From NCBI GenBank assembly GCA_028023455.1, contig JAQFVV010007221.1, positions 62,001 through 126,000 of the forward strand: 64,000 bases of DNA, written 5' to 3'. The DNA comes from Epiperipatus broadwayi. Lineage: Eukaryota > Onychophora > Udeonychophora > Euonychophora > Peripatidae. Positions 38,061 through 49,969 of the stretch are shown in pieces; the first letter of the stretch is position 1, and the number at the start of each line of letters is the position of its first letter. The translations under genes and the position numbers were made by a program. Below the pieces are notes generated by a model. It was not told the origin of the DNA. It worked only from the letters and a program-made list of their open reading frames with translations, and made no database searches.

Positions 38061-38067
38061 AATAAGG

Positions 38068-38110
38068 GAGAGCAGTTATGCTAACCGCTAGGCCACCAAT
38101 GCTAGACTAG
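38068..38110 (-). mobile_element. Possible tRNA-like SINE head
   Basis: The minus strand reads GGTGGCCTAGCGGTTAGCAT, a good tRNA-type A box. No B box is found at the normal spacing. A distant minus-strand GGGTTTCACGCC (about 37,925) could be a displaced B box. This is probably a truncated or interrupted SINE rather than a tRNA gene. Confidence 0.3.
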
Positions 38111-38981
38111 TTCTTCTCTTTATCTAGAAAACTCAATATAGTCAACTTAACATTGAGGTATATCAAAATCAAAAATAAAGATCCTTTCCAAATTTATTAT
38201 TCAGCACGACGTTGATATTATTGAAAACGGAACATTTATATTCCTTTAAATAATTCATATCTCCTCAAAACTAGTGAATTTACATAACTTATTTATAAAA
38301 TGCATTTAAAACTTGGTATGGTTACTTTAGTTCAAATGATATTGGTATGACTATTCAAAGGGATATTTTTTTTGTATGCAATATTTGCAAATATCCCAAA
38401 GTAAATTGATCTTCTTTATAATGACAAAAATGAGTCGCCATTATTAGACAAACAAAAATGATTTACCATTATTCGATAGACAATAGTTATTAGATCATTT
38501 TCTCATTGCCAACACAAAATAAACTGTAATCACTTTTGGAATTTACATTCCTATAGTTGAAAGTTATTCCATTCTTTCAGGGAATTAAAAAAAAGCAAAC
38601 AATACTGTGGAGATTATCTCAACTTGTTTTCTATTATAGTTTTAACAAACTCATAATAATAATTGTCAGAAAATCCACTCTTTATGGATATTGGATGCAA
38701 TTTATTCCAGATTATACTAAAATCCGAAATGATTTTTATACCCAATTTAGTTTCCAAAAATTACAAAAAAATTGTAAAAGTTATGGATAGAGTCCAAAAA
38801 AAAAAAAAATGAAGACAGAAGAAGAAACAAACATTACATCATCTTGTTATAAGATATGGTTTTTTTTACACATACTTGTTGGTTAAAAACGCTCTCTAAA
38901 AAGTATTCGTATCACTGTTTAATATATGACAGAAAAAGAAGAGAATGAGAAAAAAAGCATTTGAATAAAACTATATTCTTT

Positions 38982-39098
38982 GTTTGGTGTTGATAGCCGA
39001 GAGGTCAGCACAGCTGTCTTGCAAGCAAGCAGTTGCTTGCAGACAGTTGTCGCGGATTCGCTTCCTGCCGATGATTTGACATATGGAAAAAAAAAACA
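38982..39098 (+). mobile_element. tRNA-derived SINE, copy 2
   Basis: It has the same build as 11,052-11,161: an A box in GATAGCCGAGAGG (about 38,991), a B box GGATTCGCTTCC (about 39,053), the tail TGCCGATGATTTGACATATGG, then ten A and a C. The bases ATATTCTTT flank it at 38,973-38,981 and 39,099-39,107, a 9 bp target duplication. The head carries a CAAGCAAGCAGTTGCTTGC palindrome absent from copy 1. It was mobilised by some LINE in trans; its short A-rich tail does not match the tails of the LINEs in this window. Confidence 0.82.
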
Positions 39099-39109
39099 AT
39101 ATTCTTTTA

Positions 39110-40495
39110 ATGTCAATGTGATGAGCTGGGAATGTGTTTGAAATTGTCTTCATTTGGAAAAGATCCCAAATAGTATTCAGCATACTTTCAAAGTTTTTAA
39201 AACTTAAAAAAACTAGAGCCAAAATGATTGGAAATAAGTTCACTAATATTATACAGAAACTAATCCAAAATTTACTATAAAGACAAAATTATAGCACTTT
39301 TAAAATCAAATAAATCAAGAAATGCTTCCATAATTAAATGTTCTCCAGAAAGGTTTTGAAAAAATCATATTAATAAATACTTTATCAATAATTGAGAGCC
39401 ACCTATTTATAGAGAAGATAAATTTAGATGAAGCTGCTATGAATAAGTTCTATTTTAAACACGTCATATTGAAAAAGGTTTTCAAAATAAATTAAAAACT
39501 GTTGATAGGTTTAATGACATCATTTCAAATCATAATTGTCTTTGAAAAAAAAACAAATTTCTAAAACTTTATAAAATTTGTAAATGCAGAAAATCTATTA
39601 ATTTACTTGAAAACATGCTCTCCAATATAAAAATTCAGTTACTACTATATAAGAATTGCAGTAGATATAAAAGTTGTCAGAGTACAATATATCTGGATTT
39701 AGTCCTCTCACATACTTTATATAGTAAATTGTTCAGTAACCTCCCAGATATAGAATGCAGGAAAATCATTGATACTGATATTACTTTGATTTCTTTCTGA
39801 AAGAAAAAAAAAACATATTTTAATTCGATTATAAATTAGATCACAAATCTTTTTAAAAGACCGAGATATTATTTATAATGCAATGAAGACAGTATCTTCA
39901 ATTTTTTCATCTAAAGAACAGGAAACGTTTGGTGATCTGAAGATGATGTTTTGCAATTATACACCTGGGTCTCGTTTTACATGGATTATTTTAATGCGAT
40001 TTTGAAGTTATGCGATTCATGTAATATTTTTCATATTTCACTATATTTATTAGATATCAAGAAATTTAAATTATTACTAACTTATTTTCACTTGAAATAC
40101 CTTTTTTCCCAAAAATATAACGTTATATTAGCAGCTAACGTGAATATGGCCTGAAGCTGTATTTAGAATAAATAACCTACTTATACTAATGAGTAAATAA
40201 TAATAATAATAGATTTATATTTATATATAAAAATATCACAATAAATATTCAAAATTTTAAACTTTTAAAATATATTTTGTTAGGGATAACAGAAATAAAT
40301 AATGTAGATTTTTAAAATAAATTATATGATTGTATTGATTTTATAAACTGAAAATAATATTTCTAATGATAATATATAATCTTTTTGTTTTGATTGCAAA
40401 TCATTTTTTTTAATGTAGAAACAAAATGAGTACAATTAAAATTTATTTCAGTAGTAAAAATCAGTTGTCAACATAAAACCATTAACACAGCAGAA
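39110..40495. other. AT-rich intergenic DNA
   Basis: No gene or repeat boundary identified. Confidence 0.5.
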
Positions 40496-40504
40496 GACTG
40501 CAAT

Positions 40505-40657
40505 TGACTCTAGTTGTGTAAATGGGGTGGAGCAGAATATGGAAAAACTTAGAGTGGGGAATGGAAAATAAAGTGGCTAACAAGTTTCTCTGGGCATAAT
40601 TGCTGAGAGATTCTTGACTTCGTTCAATGAGAAGCTACATCACATCACATCGATGAA
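40505..40657 (+). mobile_element. 3' fragment of the SGNH-ORF1-type LINE
   Basis: The plus strand reads AAAGTGGCTAACAAGTTTCT, GGCATAATTGCTGAGA, TCTTGACTTCGTT and GAAGCTACATCACATCACATC. These match, in order, the 3' UTR and tail of the antisense element ending at 21,000. The copy is severely 5'-truncated, with only the last few ORF2 codons and the UTR. Confidence 0.85.
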
Positions 40658-40659
40658 TG

Positions 40660-41870
40660 TGATTTCTTACCAGTTTACAAATGAACCGCATATTGTCAAA
40701 AATATGTATGAAAAATGTCCAATTAAATGCTGTAGTTAATAAAAAAAAGTAAAAAAAGTATCTCTTGTACCAATTTTTTTCAAATATTTGATATTTTTTA
40801 TTAGTCATACTTTATTTCATTTTTTTAATGCTAATTTTAAAGTAATTTTTCTTTGTTGCTTTGCTTTTATGCCAATTCTGAAAATTACAGACCCTATCGC
40901 CCATTTTTCAAAGTAAATTAAGTCTATTTTTGTACGATTTTTTAATGTGGGTTTTCTGTGGAACCTATCTACCACATAAAACAAGACCCCGGTGTATAAT
41001 GAAACAATCCTATTCCCCACTATTTAGTAATGATATTACATTGTAAACTAAATTGTTTTCTTAATTTATCTAAATTTAAAACAAAATTAATATCCAGGAA
41101 TTAATTACGTTCTTAGAAAGCTTTCTGGCACTATTTGAGCTTGTAATGCAAATACTTCATGGATAGTTTTTGTATTCTGGTTAATACTAAGTCCTTCATG
41201 GGAGAAAAAGTTTATATTCTAAATTTCTGAATTTTCACTTAAAGTTTAACTATTATTGCCAATATTAAATAGTAGTTTACTGTCATTCTATATATTTTTT
41301 CACTATCTCAGAAAACAACGTTGCCTTATAGAAATTGTATAATTACCTGGTAAGTCATTATTTCAAGATATCTTAAAACCATCTCAGAATCGACTCAAAT
41401 CAATATTTTTTTTGGCTGTTTCATTAAAATATATAATTGAGAAATTGTACATAAAACATAGAATTTTCTGAGGTTATGAAGAAATTTCTTTTTCCAGAAT
41501 CAACAATAAGTCTGGATGTATTTGATCTTTTATAGGTAATTAGAATCTTATCAGAAGACTCAGGACAACTCATTATAATTGCTATTACTTCCTTCATTAA
41601 TAAAATTTAATATTGGTTGTTGTGCGAAAGTACCACATAAACTATATAGTTTAAAGAGGGTTGAATCTATAGTTATAATAGCTGAATTAAAGGACTTAAT
41701 AACACTATTAATGAATCTTTCTCTTGACTGAATCTTCATAGGATTCTTTATGATATTTTGATAACGGTTAAATTATCTAAAAACAAACACATATGTTAAA
41801 TACTAAAATTAATTATGATTAAGATAAAGACATTCATAGACCTCGCTATTAGTTTTCATATAGTACAATA
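40660..41870. other. AT-rich intergenic DNA
   Basis: No feature with support on either strand. Confidence 0.5.
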
Positions 41871-41884
41871 TATTGGATTATCAA

Positions 41885-42100
41885 GGCAGGTGTGCTTTCG
41901 ATTTGTATATCATAAAAAGGCATTTGATTATTTCCACTGTGAGTACAGCTTTAGAGATCAAGATATAGATCTATAATATTGGTCAAATTCTGAAGAATAT
42001 TTACCAGAATGGAACAATTCTTTCAGACCATGATATTAAAAAGATCAAAATAGAACAAAGAAGTTTGATGTGACTGATTTAAAAATTAATCCTCACTGCT
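41885..42100 (+). pseudogene. Reverse-transcriptase palm remnant
   Basis: CFRFVYHKKAFDYFH (41,892-41,936) fits the palm A block of LINE reverse transcriptases (typically FVDYKKAFDCVDH) with the first Asp changed to Tyr. About 55 bp later, in another frame, ILKNIYQNGTILSD fits the following helix. No more of the element could be followed with confidence. The clade is probably RTE or a related group. Confidence 0.45.
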
Positions 42101-42736
42101 TCAGAAAATGTTGCTAGTGTTGAGGAAAGAAATACAATAGGACTAAAAAAATATTTAAAAAAAACTAAATAATGTTCATTGGATACAGTCAAAAGAGCAA
42201 AACAAGATTGATAACCGAGAATTAGATAAAATTAATAATAGCAAATACTTTGATCAGATTGTTAATAACAGACAAAACATAATGAGTACAATTAAAAAGA
42301 AAATTAAACATGGATACAATATTAAAAGAAAAAAATAATTTGATGTTAAAAGGTCTGGAAGTGATAGGTTTTTAATAAATGTGTTTTGCTAGTTGTTATT
42401 ATGAATTTGAAACATGGATACTTAATAGAAGGCCACTCAATAAAACATAACGATAGGTAGATTAAATGCAAGAAGAAAGGCTTTAGATTGAGAAAGTACA
42501 TTAAACATGAAGATACATTTATTGCATAATAGATTGTTAGTGGATGAAAATGTTGGTTATGGTGATATACTTTTTATGTGGAAGTTTACATGATTGAAGT
42601 CATTTTATTATCTCGATAGTAGTAATTTAGATGCTACAACATTATGCTCGTTGAAACAAGGAATGCCTGAAAAACAAAATTTGAATGGTTATGTGCATTT
42701 TTACAGGTACATCTGCATATATATATATATATATAG

Positions 42737-44830
42737 TAACGGTAAGAATTGTCCTTCCACTTAACTAAATCTAGAGCCTAGGCAAAATACACTAAAGCTG
42801 ATCAAATCCAAATGCTGGGATCCAGAATCCAACCAACATTCAATCCTTTCACCTCTGCTCAATGATCTAATACTCTATGGATGACATTTCTCAATGTACA
42901 CAGACTTTCAATTTAACCACGGTCTGGCTGTCACCCAGGGTGGAACAAAAGACTCTTAAATTAGCTAACTTAATACTGATTTGGTCAAATATACACACAT
43001 ATGACTAACTGATTAATTATAGAATTTAATAGAATGGTCTATATATAGATAAAATGATGTATATGCAATTAAATCTAGAGTTGGATAAAATGAACTCACA
43101 ACAATAAAATATGAAAACGAGTTATAATTTTAAATATTATTAATTTAATAAAACACTAACAAATAATAAATCAAAATACACACAATTATATAATGAGAAT
43201 GTGAGAGATTATGCATGCATAGTTACATATCTAATAAGTGTAATGTGGTATTGAAGTTTATGCCTATATTAATATACCAAATTTATAGCTCTTTTGTAGT
43301 CTGCTAAATCATGCGGAACTTTATAGCCAAAGTTATATAACTAACTTAATAGCACTCCTATGGCATCTATATATACAAAGTTAAGTCAAGCATATAATTA
43401 GTGCATTAACCTAGATTAGGACATATGCTGAGGCTAGATAAGCACTTAATATAAAGGGAGAGAAAACTGGTTTATTATAGTGTTACGTATATACTCAATG
43501 GCACATATCAAAATATTAATAAATATAGAAGGTGTTAATGGGTCATTATTCATGGGCTTCAGCTACAAAGGCTAAGTTGCCCTACAACTGATCAACTTGC
43601 TATGAATAGAAACATTAATAGTTCAGGGAGTCGGATAAGCATTATGAATAATATGGGTTCCTTGTGACCTAGTTATAAAAGTGTGTGCTTTACCCAAACT
43701 AAGTGGATAAGTGTGACCTCTGCCAGCATCTCATCAATAATCATGCAGGAAGCAGATAATTGTACATTGTGTACTTAGTAAGGATACCCCCACAACTTAT
43801 ACATATATAACACAAATATGTAAAAAAATTACATTATCGTGCCTTAAAAATAGATAGTGTCTATCTCCATATCTATACAACCCAGTTCTCAAATTTAGTA
43901 TTTCAAATATACTATTTAGGGACTAAATTAATTAGGAACCTAGTTTAAGATTATCACCTGTGTTTCTAACATATATAAATCTAAGGAGGATAAAGCATAT
44001 TTGTGGAACAATTATGAATAAAACATTAAAATATGTTTTGAGAATATCTCTGTGGCTAGTTCCTATGATGTATGAGTTACAAATATAAATAGTTATAATT
44101 TATAACTAGAGTTAAGCAAACTACAATTTTAATAGAGAACGATTGATAATTAAAATATTAATACCCAAAATTAATCAATAAAATAATATCTCAAAACAGC
44201 GAGGGAGAAAAATAATAATTCAATTATTTAATATTTATTATAGCAGAGATTTGAAATTATCTTCACAGAGCAATAAGCTAAAATTGTATATATAAATACT
44301 CGTGGTTTTGAGTTATTTGGCATATTAAATACATATAATACTAAAATGATAAAATCATACAATAAATCGAATAGATTAGAAATAGGCATAAAAGACTACA
44401 GAAAATTAAACTTTTAGTTTAAAATAGATTAGAGTTTCACATTTTAATAGAGAATTAAATATAAGTTTTACTTTCAGACAAGATTTAAACATTAACATTT
44501 TACACCTTTCTTTGTAGACTTTTAGAAAAGGTGTTTGGAAGGCAGGTTTAATAAATAGCTAGCTTTTTAGATAAAGAAAGACAGTCACAGTTTATAAATA
44601 GAGCTCTGAGAGAAAATTTATCAATTTACCAGTCAGTTATTTTATTTGCAGGTCTGGCATTTGGGATGATAATAAGTTGACACTTTTCGGGATGATTTGA
44701 AGTTAATGGAGGTTCTTCCATGGGCTGCTTTGCTGGTGTATGGCATATTTTATCAGACCAAAGTTCTTTTCCATCCCCAGAAAGAAGATCAGTGATGGAT
44801 GCCTACTCTACCACATCATTTTAAAGGTGA
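42737..44830. repeat. TA-anchored dispersed repeat, copy B
   Basis: A (TA)n at 42,717-42,735 is followed by GTAACGGTAAGAATTGTCC, and ~165 bp later by TACACAGACTTTCAATTTAAC. Both correspond to copy A at the same spacing. Near the far end, TATAAATAG (44,593) is followed 30 bp later by TCAATT and then TCAGTT, as in a core promoter, then by a GC-richer leader-like segment to 44,830. This would fit the U3-R-U5 order of a long LTR, but no partner LTR or internal region is seen. Confidence 0.42.
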
Positions 44831-45428
44831 AATGAAAGTAGATTCTGCTTACAATTCACTTAATATACATATAATCCCATCCTTGGCTACAAAACTTTAA
44901 GTATTTATAATTTTCTAAGTCTGGCCATCTGTTTATTTTTACAAGCTTATCTGCATTTATTTATTTTAGAAAATATATGTAATTGCTAAAACCAGTAGAA
45001 AAACTCATTACTTTATTTTAGAAAAAAAACATTTTTAATTATGGCAACCAATTTAGATTTTGTTTTTTTATTTTTTTATCCCTTCAGTTTATTGTGACAA
45101 TGCTATAAAAATCTGCTAATTGTTATTAGCATTTTAGATTTATAAAATAAAGTTCACTCTATTTTAGAACTATTGCGTGATCTAATTTAAAAGTTGTTTA
45201 CAAAAGTTATAAGTTTCTTTGATGATTAGTGGAAAACAAATTTTATTACCATACAGGCAGAATAACACAGGAAATGGCTTGTATACATATACGATTTCAA
45301 TAATACAACAATAAAATTGCCTAAAGAATTTAAACTAAAATATTTCTTAAAGTAAAATATTTTAAAAATGAATATACATATCTGTAATATATACATATAC
45401 TATTAAATTACAGACATACCATTCGCAT

Positions 45429-46300
45429 ACATATATATTGAAACGATAACTTTCCAAGCCCATATTGTTTCACCATCAAACCTAATGACACACTCATCTG
45501 TGCTAAGTTCGAACCTATTTAATATTAATAAATTTAAAATGAGCTCATGTCTGTCTAAACAGTATTATATATTTACGTGCGAACCAACGCTATAATTAGA
45601 TAGGATTAGGAAAACTATAGCGTACTAAATTTACTTAATATTTCTAAAAATGTTCGTTATATTATTTAAGTTAAGAGTAAATTATTAATTTTGTTGTTTA
45701 ATATTGTAATTTCTTATGTGGATATATAATCTGTGCTATATAGAAGGAAGGCATGATTTTAAAATATGTAAAAGCCGTTATCTAAAAATAATATTAAATG
45801 TTTCTTTAAAAATTGTTAAAAGATTTCTTGTTTTAAATATATTTAAGGGAAAAAGTTTCTCGAAAATATATTTAAAAGTTATATCAAAATATGTTTATGA
45901 GTTATTTAAAAAAAATATGTTAAAAATGTTTGCATTTTAAAAAAATGTTAAAAGGTTGTTTTTGAATAAAGAGTTTCTATTATATGTAAGATTAAAATTA
46001 AAAGCTGGTCAAGTAATTAAAAAGATTTTTGGTTGTAAACAAGTGTCATTAACGACCACACCTGGAATCAGTAAAAAGTAAAACTAGTTCAAAATTTACT
46101 AATTAAAATCTTCTTAGATAAGATTAAGTTATTTTAAAATCTAAATTGGACATTGTTTGCAATGAAAAATCTTAATTATAATAATAGCTTATGGAATGTT
46201 TCTAACATAAGTTATCTAAGATAAAAAAATCTGGATTATAAATTGAAAAATATTTAATTAAATTTTTGAGTTTAGTGAGTTTTGAGGCGATAGATTCCGA
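45429..46300. repeat. TA-anchored dispersed repeat, copy C
   Basis: ACATATATATTGAAACGATAAC begins this copy and GTTTCACCATC follows ~30 bp later. The same GAAAC...GTTTCACCC pairing occurs at the start of the copy at 61,838. The remaining body to about 46.3 kb is AT-rich and could not be aligned by eye. Confidence 0.4.
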
Positions 46301-46311
46301 TAAGGAAAAGC

Positions 46312-46345
46312 TATAAATACTCTGCATTTTTAACAATGAGGAGAG
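46312..46345 (+). promoter_or_regulatory. Possible TATA box
   Basis: CTATAAATACTC lies about 130 bp upstream of the candidate first exon at 46,446. No strong initiator is seen at +30. Confidence 0.25.
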
Positions 46346-46445
46346 CCATATTTTTAGAGAGAATTGCAGCCAGTCTTCATGATTGTTAATGTTTAATATG
46401 TTTGGCTAAAAGCGGGAATTTTGTTGCTGTTACTCCGTGGCGAGA

Positions 46446-46586
46446 ATGGGATTTCTCTCATCGAAATGCCTGAACCACCATCATGCCGCTAGCAGAGATA
46501 AGCCTAACAGAATGGGAAAGATGAAGCGCCCAGCCAAACTCACCAAACCTACAGCCAAGAACTTGCAGTCCAGAGAAATAATACCG
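46446..46586 (+). CDS. Candidate first coding exon, N-myristoylation-like start
   Basis: A GC-richer patch holds an ATG in good context (GGCGAGAATGG) that starts MGFLSSKCLNHHH. This fits the N-myristoylation pattern (Gly2, Ser6, Lys7), and Cys8 could be palmitoylated. The reading continues through a basic Pro/Lys-rich stretch (KMKRPAKLTKPTAKNLQ) to REIIP, then CCG|GTACCA, a possible splice donor in phase 0 at 46,587. A possible acceptor, TCTTCTCTTACAG, lies near 47,450, followed by a frame reading GRAVAKPEPRPG, of similar composition. I do not recognise the protein. It could be the start of a lipid-anchored signalling protein, or chance coding in a repeat leader. Base composition unlike its neighbours is the main support. 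Confidence 0.3.
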
Positions 46587-47429
46587 GTACCATTTTATTT
46601 TTCAAACCACAGAGCTCTGTGTGAATTTTTATATAAGTTAGCTAACTCTCTTTTTAAAATAATTATAAAACTAATATGTAACCAAAACTTAAATCCATTT
46701 AATTAATATTTAATATGTAGATTTCTATCAAAATTTAATGTTAAAGTTTAAATAATCTGACTATTTTATATTTTCTATTCACTTAAAAAGTAAATTATTT
46801 AGTTTAAAGTTATATCACTGTGGTTGTGTCTATATTTCTTTGCTTATTTTAATTGAATGCTTTTATATTCCATATGCCAATATTTTGAAACAGCGAGAAC
46901 TTAATTTCATGTTGTTTTTTTAAAGAAGATATTATTTGAAAATCTTCGGGTAATTTGTTTATAGCATCAACTTTCTGCGCTGTTTCAAAATCATATTTTT
47001 TTTTATTATTTAAATGATTTAATATGTGAAATGCGGCTCTTTTTAACCAATCACTAAAAACTTAACTTTATAGTTTTATTAAGAATTAAATTTAGACTTG
47101 ATTGTATTTATAAGTATATTTGTCATTTAAGTTCTTAAGTCCATAGAAATATACTTTCCGTCCTTAAAGTATTTATTATCTATAAGTAACCTAATAGATC
47201 GAGCATGTCAAGTACAGATGTATTAATATCCCCGTTAGTAGCATAGACATTTATTATCAGGCTACACAAGAGTTGGTCCCAATTTGATAGAGCTAATATG
47301 CTATTGTCTTGTATTTCATAGTATGAAATATACTATTCTTTGCTTGGCGGATGTGATATATTATTTTATAAAATTATTCTCATTTTGCTGCTATACATAA
47401 TATACGCATATTAAGATGGAGCCATGGTG

Positions 47430-47700
47430 TTGCCAGCACATCTTCTCTTACAGGGTAGAGCAGTAGCGAAGCCTGAGCCAAGGCCAGGTTAGCATGTAAG
47501 TCCCCTGCCATTTCCTGAACACAATGTTCCTTTTCATGCAACATGGCGATCGGTTACAGGGTACCGGCATTTGTCGCAAGAACCCTGAAGTTATTTCATC
47601 CATCCGCAGAGCGACTTTTCCTATTATTGTTTACCTGTGCCATAGCGCATTGGTAAAATCTTATTCAGCCAACTCTCCCACCTTTATATAGCACTTTCAG
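47430..47700. other. GC-richer patch with splice-like and TATA-like signals
   Basis: On the plus strand TTCTCTTACAG|GG (acceptor-like) is followed by CAG|GTTAGC and CAT|GTAAGT (donor-like). On the minus strand CTATATAAAGG (about 47,694) lies upstream of ATGGCACAG|GTAAAC (about 47,640), which could be a very short first exon. The two readings conflict; neither is proven. Confidence 0.25.
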
Positions 47701-48419
47701 CATTGATCTGAAATTTTCTCTCAAAAGCCATGTTCGATCGATCGTTACTTGAGCTGGTTTATGCGCTCGTTATTAAGTTATATTGTATATTTTAGTAAAT
47801 GAATTCATGATCAAAGTTCAATATAATTATTTATATAACAGCCACAAATGTAATCGGATTTGGGCATAACTTGATTTATAGACATAACGTAGTGATTGAT
47901 TATGTATTTATTGTAAAGCAATTCATGATTGGCACATGTTAAACCCATCTATGAAAATTTAATGATTACTTATGTAAAGCTATTTTGAATTACCCAATGT
48001 GTGTGTACATTCTACGCTGAAATGATATTGTAAATAAATGATATATATATATAAATTGTAAATAAATGTATAATTAGTTTAATGTATCTCGTTCTCTGTC
48101 TCATTATTAATCTAATTCAATCCAATTCTAATTATTATTTATAGTCTATATATGTGAAAACTATGCATCAAGTTAAATTAAATTAGCGATATATTTTAGT
48201 CAATTAAGAACCTTTCTTTGATTTATCAGAGTCTTATTGCGTCTCCGTTACCTATGTCGGCCATGAGAAAAGAGGTATACTACGTGTAATTTCAAGGTGG
48301 TCATTCATAGGGTCTTGAGTCTTGGAATACTGGCTTATGAGTTAAAGTGTGGTCAGACTTGGGATGTCACAGTCCTAGTCTGGTTAGCTTCAGTCTCTTT
48401 TGCTTGGATTCTGAATTCT

Positions 48420-48467
48420 GTTACATGAATGTACAAACTTGATTGTTACAATATATATATATATATA
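48420..48467 (+). repeat. GTTACAA-(TA)n junction
   Basis: TTGATTGTTACAA runs into (TA)n, the inverse of (TA)nTTGTAAC at 7,271. It is another member of the TA-anchored ends. Confidence 0.45.
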
Positions 48468-48539
48468 CATATGTGTGATTTTACATATACAGTCATTTGA
48501 GATTATTTAAATGGGTATTCTGAGAGGGTTTAAACCTGG

Positions 48540-48870
48540 CATAAAGATAGGTGTGTGGGTAAAATACATGAAATGGGCATATGGATGAAACTGACCATTT
48601 CAATATATATATATATATGAGAGAGAAAGAGAATGAAGAGAGGGGAGGGAGGCAAGGATAGGGAGATAGGGAGAGGGCATATATATATATATAGTATGTA
48701 GAGAGAAAGAGAGGGAGATGAGAAATACAGAGAGTGTGAGAGAGAAGAAAGAGATAGATTCATAGAGAGATAAGGAGAGAATAAGAGATGGAGAGAGAAG
48801 TTAAAGTGGTAATGGAAATACAGACAGAGAGATAGGGAAGAGAGAGAAAGAAAAGAGAGTAAGAGGAAGA
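48540..48870. repeat. TA-anchored end followed by GA-rich polypurine tract
   Basis: GGGTAAAATACATGAAATGG...GACCATTTCAA-(TA)n (48,558-48,617) aligns with the reverse of the start of 61,838. It is followed by about 250 bp in which the plus strand is almost all A and G (GAGAGAAAGAG motifs), broken by one short TATA run. Such a tract can adopt triplex (H-DNA) structure. Open frames antisense to it are Ser/Leu artefacts. Confidence 0.7.
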
Positions 48871-49020
48871 AATGAATATAAATATAAAAGTACATTTATG
48901 AACAATATAAAATTTCTTTATAATGACTACAATTGATTAAAATATACATATTACAGTATATAATAATTTAAAATATTATAATCATATATTTTTCATTACA
49001 ATTAATATTACTGTTTTAGA

Positions 49021-49969
49021 TTGATAATCCTGGAAAACTTTACTACTTCAGCTTTAAACACATCAACTTATCTACAAATGAAACTCGAATTATATGATTA
49101 TTTTGATCTTACCTTTTCTTTTGTAACGTTGCTTTTAGCAGTGACTGGCAATTCAAATATTTTGATTTCCTTAATGGTTTTTCCTAAATTAAGAACTATA
49201 CCGCACATTTTTATAGGCAACTTAGCCTTAACTGACTTTATAATAGGAGGAATTGGATCATCTTGCTTCTTTTATCATATAATGTTTAAAATATCGGATG
49301 TAGGGCGAACTTGTGATATTATTTTTTGGCTATGGCTTACAAGTGGTATGGTGATGATTTCTACATTTGGTCAAATATCTTTAAATCGATATGTCATTCT
49401 TTGTCACTCTCCAGAAACGTATATGCGATTTTATACTAAAAAAAGACAGTTGTGATAATTTTAAATCTGTGGATTATTACCTTAATTATTACTTGTTTTA
49501 TGCTATTTTCCAGATTTTTTCATTTTGAATTCAATTTTTATTAAGAGAGTGTTGTATTGTATTTGACAGAAAAGGGTTAAACTTTGCTATTTTCTGTGAA
49601 ATTTGGTCATACATTGCCAATATTCCTATTATTGGATTTTGTAACTATAAAATTTATAAAGTAATTAGAAATTCTCAATTAGGTTTGAAAAATATGATTA
49701 TATCTAAAACAGTTAATAAACGGTTTACAGAAAATATTCGCATAACAAAAATTATGTTTTTTATTTTTATATGTTTGGTTATGGGTTATGGGCCACTTTT
49801 GTTTATAGTTATTATTAATTATATGCATCAATTACCTTCTACGGTTATCAGAACAGCAATGTTGATGGCAAATTGCCACCCAATTATTAACCCACTTGTT
49901 TGTTTTTTCACTAACAAAATGTTTCGCACAGCCTATTATAAGATTTCTACTTGTGATTATAAAACCTAA
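49021..49969 (+). pseudogene. Class A GPCR, NRY-type, with two frameshifts
   Basis: Joined across two single-base shifts, the plus strand encodes a seven-helix rhodopsin-family receptor of about 300 residues. The N-terminal part has glycosylation sites NFT and NTS. It then has GNSN in helix 1, LALTD in helix 2, a Cys at the top of helix 3, SLNRYVILCHSP at the end of helix 3 (NRY instead of DRY), a Trp in helix 4, CC in loop 2, GYGP in helix 6 where CWxP is usual, and HPIINPLVCFF in helix 7 (NPxxY lacks its Tyr). NRY with CHS recalls melatonin-type, Moody/Tre1 and GPR84-like receptors; the ligand is unknown. The breaks lie at an A7 run (49,438-49,444) and a T5 run (49,535-49,539). Start: ATG 49,078, or an upstream exon joined at the acceptor-like ACTGTTTTAG (49,019). 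The small remainder of the frame is intact, so consensus error is possible. Confidence 0.85.

Noticed and set aside
48530-48895. Ser/Leu-rich minus-strand frame
   Set aside because: Translation of the complement of a GA-rich tract.
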